Assembly (NCBI GenBank): GCA_002455255.1
Contig: DKKL01000006.1
Location: 1-27,778, forward strand
Source of the DNA: Candidatus Tepidiaquacellales bacterium UBA6667
Lineage (GTDB): Bacteria; Bacteroidota; Ignavibacteria; Tepidaquicellales; Tepidaquicellaceae
Length of the DNA: 27,778 nt
Reading direction: 5' to 3'
In this document: in pieces, positions 23,697-27,778 of the stretch
How positions within the stretch are numbered: the first letter of the stretch is position 1
Layout: each line of letters opens with the position of its first letter
Made by a program: the position numbers and the translations under genes
Notes under the pieces: generated by a model
Seen by the model: only the letters and a program-made list of their open reading frames with translations
Told to the model about the DNA's origin: nothing
The model's database searches: none

Positions 23697-26600
23697 TTAT
23701 GGACAGTTTGAACATTCTCTTACAGTAATAGATTTTTCAAAATAACAAAAATCGGGAGCTATGACTTCAACTTTTATAATATCACCATCAACAACATCAA
23801 AATTTTCAAATGTAGAATTTCCTGTGAAGTTGGTTCCGCTTACCGGTATTCCGTTTATACTCCATTTGCAATACATATCATGACATGGATTCATTAACAA
23901 AATTACATCAAATCGTGTCTTGGTGCCTTTACAAACACATTCTCCACCTTCAAAAATAAATTCTAAGTTTCGAACTTGTTTTGATTGTGAAATGATTGTA
24001 TCACATTCTGCATTGAAATCCTCTCTTACATTGTTAAATATTTTAATGTTATAATTACCGGATTGACTTACTCTTAAAAATTCAAGATTTCTGGAATCTG
24101 GTACCAAAACCCCATTGTAATACCATTCAAAATAAGTATTGTCATCGAGCATCGGACCTGAAACAACTGCTTGTAATTCCATATCAGGACATAAAAAAGA
24201 ACAACTATTTGGTGCGGTAATGACAGAAATATTAAATGGTTGTTGAACAACTATTTCTTTTACATCTGAATAAATTTCCCCACATGGTCCATTACTGATT
24301 TTCGCCCTATAATATGTAGTTACAGGAAGTTTATTTGTATTTTGATTTTTATGAGTTGCTCCGTCCATATCAACAAATGGTCCAGTAGGATTAGTTGATA
24401 ACTGCCATTGTATAGTACCACCACAAAATTCATCTGCATGAAGGGTAGTGGCATCTAAATAACATATTGTATCTCTGTCAGCGGTAATCAAACCTGCAAT
24501 TGGATTAGAATATACTTTTATATTAATTTGTTTAGAAATTTGATTACATTTACCTTCGCAAAAAGTTGCTTCATAAGTAAATTCTTTCATAATATCCGGA
24601 CAATTGACTATAAGTGAATTTCTATCAATTAAAATTCTGTATCCTTCTCCAATCTGAGTTCTGCTATCTCCAGATATTTTATACCATTTAATTAAACATC
24701 CACAATCAGTTTGTAATGAAGATGAAGTTGAAGCATTTAAAGTTATTTCTTCCATACCCGAACATATTTCATATCTTGACGCAGTCAAATTAATATTAGT
24801 TATTCTTGGTCTCACAACCACTGTTTTGATATCAGAAGTACAAGCCGGATTAGTTGTAATACATTGATATCTGTAAATTGTATTTGAACAGCCGTTTGAA
24901 AATAAATTACCAGTATTATAAGTTGATCCGGAAACCGGATTACCTGCAATTTGAATCATATTGGATGAAAGCGATGCAGGATTTTCTGTCGGATGAGTTG
25001 TACGATACCATCTGATATTTGATGGACTTCCGGTAAATCCATTTAAAATCAATGTAGTACCATTTGAATTACAAATTTCTGATTCTTCGTTAGGACCCAA
25101 ATCTATGAATTCACAAGGCATTTCATTAATTCTAACCTTGAATTGACAAATCCTGCATACTTCCGTTCCGCATTGTGATGACACTTCAACTATATATTCT
25201 CCAATTGAATTTCCCGGAAATGTAAAAGATGCTGGTGCGTTTCCACCTGAATAATTAACTGGATTTGTTGTTATTACATTTCCTGAAGGATCTTTTACTC
25301 TCCATGAGAATTGTTTTTGACACTGAGCATCACATGGAATATCATAGTTTATTGTGATGTTTCCATTTCTTGGAAAAGGTCCTAAAATTTCTGAAATCAT
25401 ACCACATCTGATAGTTTTCTCAATTTGATTTCCTGATGGGTCTGAAAAAGTTACTGTATTCCTTATAGATATTATTCCTTCACACGCACACTTAGGTCTA
25501 ATTTTGATTGTAGTCGTAAACTCCTGATTACATCTCGTATTTCCGCATTGAGCTGAAATTGTAATAGTATATAATGCTCCACATATTGGGTTAAATGGAA
25601 TAATCAATAAATCCTGTGAATTAACTGTTGAAGTACCATATATTGGACTTCCACATCCGGAAGAAGGGTATATTGTCCATCTATATGTCACCGGGCAAGT
25701 ATATCCTGCAGAAGCACAGAAATATCTTGTAGAAATAAAATAATTTCTTCCACTTTCAATCGCTGGAATTCCACCACCGTTTGGTAGAATAGTTAAAAAA
25801 TTGTTTTGTCCGTCTAATAATTTCGTTTCACCCCATCCAAGACATTCACCGCAACTTAAATTTGCATTTAATATAAATACACAAGATATACATTTTGATT
25901 GTCCACAAAGTGCTGTTACTGTAACCCTATATTGCCCATTACTTGGTAGTGTTATTGGGACACTCAATGGATTGGTAGTATTATCAAATGTTCCTAAAAA
26001 TATCCAACCGGTACTTGCTCTTTTTTCAACTTTAACTTGTATTTTCTTTGTACATCTTACTAACAGAGGTGAAATACAATTTACTGTTGCATTAAAAGTA
26101 AGAGGGACTCCTATAGGAACTGAAATTGGATTTGGTGAAGAATTGCTACATTCCAATCTAATAGTCTGGTTAGTTCCATATATATAATTCATTGATAAAG
26201 ATATAAGTGCTGGTTGACTACATCTACATTGATTCCGAGGAGGTATAATAATTACATAAGTTTGTAGATTTTTCCAAGGAAGTTCTTGGAATTCAACCAG
26301 TTCAATCTCCAAGTTAATTTTTGAGTTTTCTTCAGATGATGTTCTGAGGTAAAAAGTAATATTTGATTTAATTTCTTTATTTAATTTAATTGGGAAATCA
26401 ACATTGTAAATGAAATCTTCTTTATTTTTCGATTTTATATTAATTATTTGAATATCGGTTTGTGAAATTATATCTAATGATACAGCATAAATTTTACCTG
26501 TTTTCCCATTATCCTCTATTCCTGAAATATCTATTAATTTAATAACAAGAGAATCTGAATTATTTTTTGAATTTTCAAAAGTATTTTTTAAATTGTTTTC

Positions 26601-26735
26601 ATTCTGAATTAAACTATTTTCAAATCCATAACTAATCTTACTATTCATTAACAAAATTGAGATTAAAAATTGTATAACTAATGTTACTTCTAATTTGTTA
26701 GATAAAACATTCTTAAAGTTTAAATGTGTTCTCAT
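23697..26735 (-). CDS. Secreted cysteine-rich PKD/Ig-like repeat protein
   Basis: 1012 residues from the ATG at 26735, two bases after the upstream stop; the basic N-terminus is followed by a hydrophobic run (LEVTLVIQFLISILL), a signal peptide or anchor. Residues about 35-165 are a beta domain of unknown type. Residues about 170-530 hold three copies of the cysteine-rich repeat seen four times in the next gene: a CxC start, a CG or C strand, a paired-cysteine turn, and an end like TALCGQSKCISC, SAQCGNTRCNQE, SSQCGTEVCRIC. Residues about 535-1012 are Ig-like domains of the CHU_C/PKD type (for example DTICYLDATTLHADEFC ... IQWQLSTNPTGPF), ending VRECSNCP. There is no sorting domain and no enzymatic motif. 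Spacing of two bases upstream and 17 bases downstream indicates one operon with its neighbours. Confidence 0.8.
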   Translation of the reverse strand: MRTHLNFKNVLSNKLEVTLVIQFLISILLMNSKISYGFENSLIQNENNLKNTFENSKNNSDSLVIKLIDISGIEDNGKTGKIYAVSLDIISQTDIQIINIKSKNKEDFIYNVDFPIKLNKEIKSNITFYLRTSSEENSKINLEIELVEFQELPWKNLQTYVIIIPPRNQCRCSQPALISLSMNYIYGTNQTIRLECSNSSPNPISVPIGVPLTFNATVNCISPLLVRCTKKIQVKVEKRASTGWIFLGTFDNTTNPLSVPITLPSNGQYRVTVTALCGQSKCISCVFILNANLSCGECLGWGETKLLDGQNNFLTILPNGGGIPAIESGRNYFISTRYFCASAGYTCPVTYRWTIYPSSGCGSPIYGTSTVNSQDLLIIPFNPICGALYTITISAQCGNTRCNQEFTTTIKIRPKCACEGIISIRNTVTFSDPSGNQIEKTIRCGMISEILGPFPRNGNITINYDIPCDAQCQKQFSWRVKDPSGNVITTNPVNYSGGNAPASFTFPGNSIGEYIVEVSSQCGTEVCRICQFKVRINEMPCEFIDLGPNEESEICNSNGTTLILNGFTGSPSNIRWYRTTHPTENPASLSSNMIQIAGNPVSGSTYNTGNLFSNGCSNTIYRYQCITTNPACTSDIKTVVVRPRITNINLTASRYEICSGMEEITLNASTSSSLQTDCGCLIKWYKISGDSRTQIGEGYRILIDRNSLIVNCPDIMKEFTYEATFCEGKCNQISKQINIKVYSNPIAGLITADRDTICYLDATTLHADEFCGGTIQWQLSTNPTGPFVDMDGATHKNQNTNKLPVTTYYRAKISNGPCGEIYSDVKEIVVQQPFNISVITAPNSCSFLCPDMELQAVVSGPMLDDNTYFEWYYNGVLVPDSRNLEFLRVSQSGNYNIKIFNNVREDFNAECDTIISQSKQVRNLEFIFEGGECVCKGTKTRFDVILLMNPCHDMYCKWSINGIPVSGTNFTGNSTFENFDVVDGDIIKVEVIAPDFCYFEKSITVRECSNCP

Positions 26736-26737
26736 TT

Positions 26738-27778
26738 TTATTTGCAAATTTTGATTTCTATAGAAGTTGAAACAGGGCACATACCGCTTAATGCTGAAAC
26801 GAATATAAAAATGCTATTTGCATTTGGTGTTCCGTTAAGAATTACAGATACTCTTTGCCCGTCAGTTGAAATATTTGATATTGTCACATTTGGATCTGAT
26901 GTTGTCCAGTTATATGATGTAAAACCTCCAGTAGCAGTTAAACTAATTTTTTTATCTTCACAAATACAACAAGGTCCGGTTATACCTATGCTCGGTGGAA
27001 TCGTATAAATAGGGAGGTTAGTTGTTCTGGAGTGACATCCATTTGTTAGTGTTAGTCTTAATATACCAGGTTCAGTAATATTAACGGGAATACCCGGAAA
27101 TGGAACACCATATGGCCAAACTCCTGAACCTAAATTAGTTGTTTGAGAGTTGTATGTATAATTCCAAGAATATGTAACATTAAAGCCCAAAGGTCTTTGA
27201 TTGATATTTTGATTTGATAAGTTAAAATTAAAATTAACCGGATTTGTACAAGGATAATTCTGGTAAACATTATTATTAATTTCAGAAATACTAAAATCAG
27301 GAATGGGATGATTAACAAATAGACCTCCATAATATGTTTGTGAACCGCATCCTGCAGGACCTGAAATTATTACTTTGAAAAATTTCGTAAACTCCAAAGG
27401 ATTTGTATTCCAAAATCTATTGTCACCACCGGGTATAAACTCTGTCCAGTTATTATTATCGGTTAAAGGACTATAAGTTGAAATATTATTATTTTCAAAT
27501 TGGGATAAATCCAGACCATAATCAAAATGCTCATCTATAAAATAAAACCATTTAATAGTATAACCACTTGGGAATAATTCACGGGTATCACTTCGCAATA
27601 GAGTTATATTTGCATCACACCATTTTTGAATTAGCAAGTTATTATTACAAGGATTGGGGTAAGGTGTACAACATGCCGGAAGAATTCCTGGAATTATATG
27701 TGGTTGAATACATATAAGTGCCGGAGGAGGTGGATCAATTACTAAAACTGTAATTTCCAAATTTTCCTCATTTCCGTT
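26738..27778 (-). CDS. Secreted Ig-like domain protein, 5' end outside window
   Basis: The frame is open through the right edge (NGNEENLEITVLVIDPPPP), so the TTG at 27760 is not the real start and the N-terminus is missing. About 346 residues are visible. They include a cysteine-rich stretch (ACCTPYPNPCNNN), one or two beta-sandwich domains (PSGYTIKWFYFIDEHFDYG; RPLGFNVTYSWNYTY) and a typical Ig/PKD-like C-terminal domain (CEDKKISLTATGGFTSYNW ... SVILNG) ending IEIKICK. No T9SS sorting signal. It is separated from the next gene by two bases, so it heads or continues the same operon. Function unknown; likely extracellular adhesive or structural. Confidence 0.7.
   Translation of the reverse strand, partial: NGNEENLEITVLVIDPPPPALICIQPHIIPGILPACCTPYPNPCNNNLLIQKWCDANITLLRSDTRELFPSGYTIKWFYFIDEHFDYGLDLSQFENNNISTYSPLTDNNNWTEFIPGGDNRFWNTNPLEFTKFFKVIISGPAGCGSQTYYGGLFVNHPIPDFSISEINNNVYQNYPCTNPVNFNFNLSNQNINQRPLGFNVTYSWNYTYNSQTTNLGSGVWPYGVPFPGIPVNITEPGILRLTLTNGCHSRTTNLPIYTIPPSIGITGPCCICEDKKISLTATGGFTSYNWTTSDPNVTISNISTDGQRVSVILNGTPNANSIFIFVSALSGMCPVSTSIEIKICK

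Overview
The window is AT-rich and tightly packed. It looks like the chromosome of a member of the Bacteroidota/Ignavibacteriota side of the FCB group. The main evidence is the + strand gene at 6731-8830, which ends in a classic type IX secretion (T9SS) type A sorting domain with the QNYPNPFNPxTxI motif common in Ignavibacteria. Other support comes from weak or absent Shine-Dalgarno sequences, many long secreted repeat proteins and very AT-rich intergenic DNA. This assignment is inference from sequence style; there is no rRNA or housekeeping gene to confirm it.

Region 1 (1-6098, all + strand) is the right end of a prophage or phage-like island. It has overlapping tail-type structural genes, a fibre-like protein, several small unknown genes, a zinc-ribbon miniprotein and a PD-(D/E)XK exonuclease. 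Two, possibly three, consecutive genes (2507-4549) start with Sec signal peptides, which is odd for phage structural modules. A strong hairpin at 4484-4508 separates the structural block from the small-gene/nuclease block.

Region 2 (6099-6730) is non-coding. It holds a structured-looking segment, an array of short alternating repeats (GCAAAWAGCGTGGT / CAAAAAGTGC), an intrinsic terminator and a palindrome-bearing interspersed repeat. It is the likely boundary between the island and the host chromosome.

Region 3 (6731-8830) is a Ycf48/BNR-like repeat protein exported by T9SS. It ends in an intrinsic terminator facing a converging gene.

Region 4 (8858-27778, all - strand) is the most unusual part. 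Reading in the direction of transcription (right to left) it contains: the end of an Ig-like secreted protein; a 1012-residue cysteine-rich Ig/PKD-like protein; a 1577-residue modular cysteine-rich protein; a truncated gene remnant; a 1213-residue secreted alpha/beta hydrolase (lipase-like) fused to the same N-terminal module; a third carrier of that module whose reading frame runs through a single TGA into a beta-barrel-like outer-membrane domain; and finally a 949-residue MalT/SARP-like STAND ATPase transcription regulator. At least three proteins and one remnant share an N-terminal module. Two share a 38-residue block that is identical in protein but differs silently in DNA. Two adjacent proteins share a cysteine-rich repeat found seven times in total. 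None of the complete proteins carries the T9SS sorting domain present in the neighbouring gene. I read this as a possible cell-surface or secreted assembly built from a private set of modules, with its own candidate regulator. The biochemical role is not known from the sequence.
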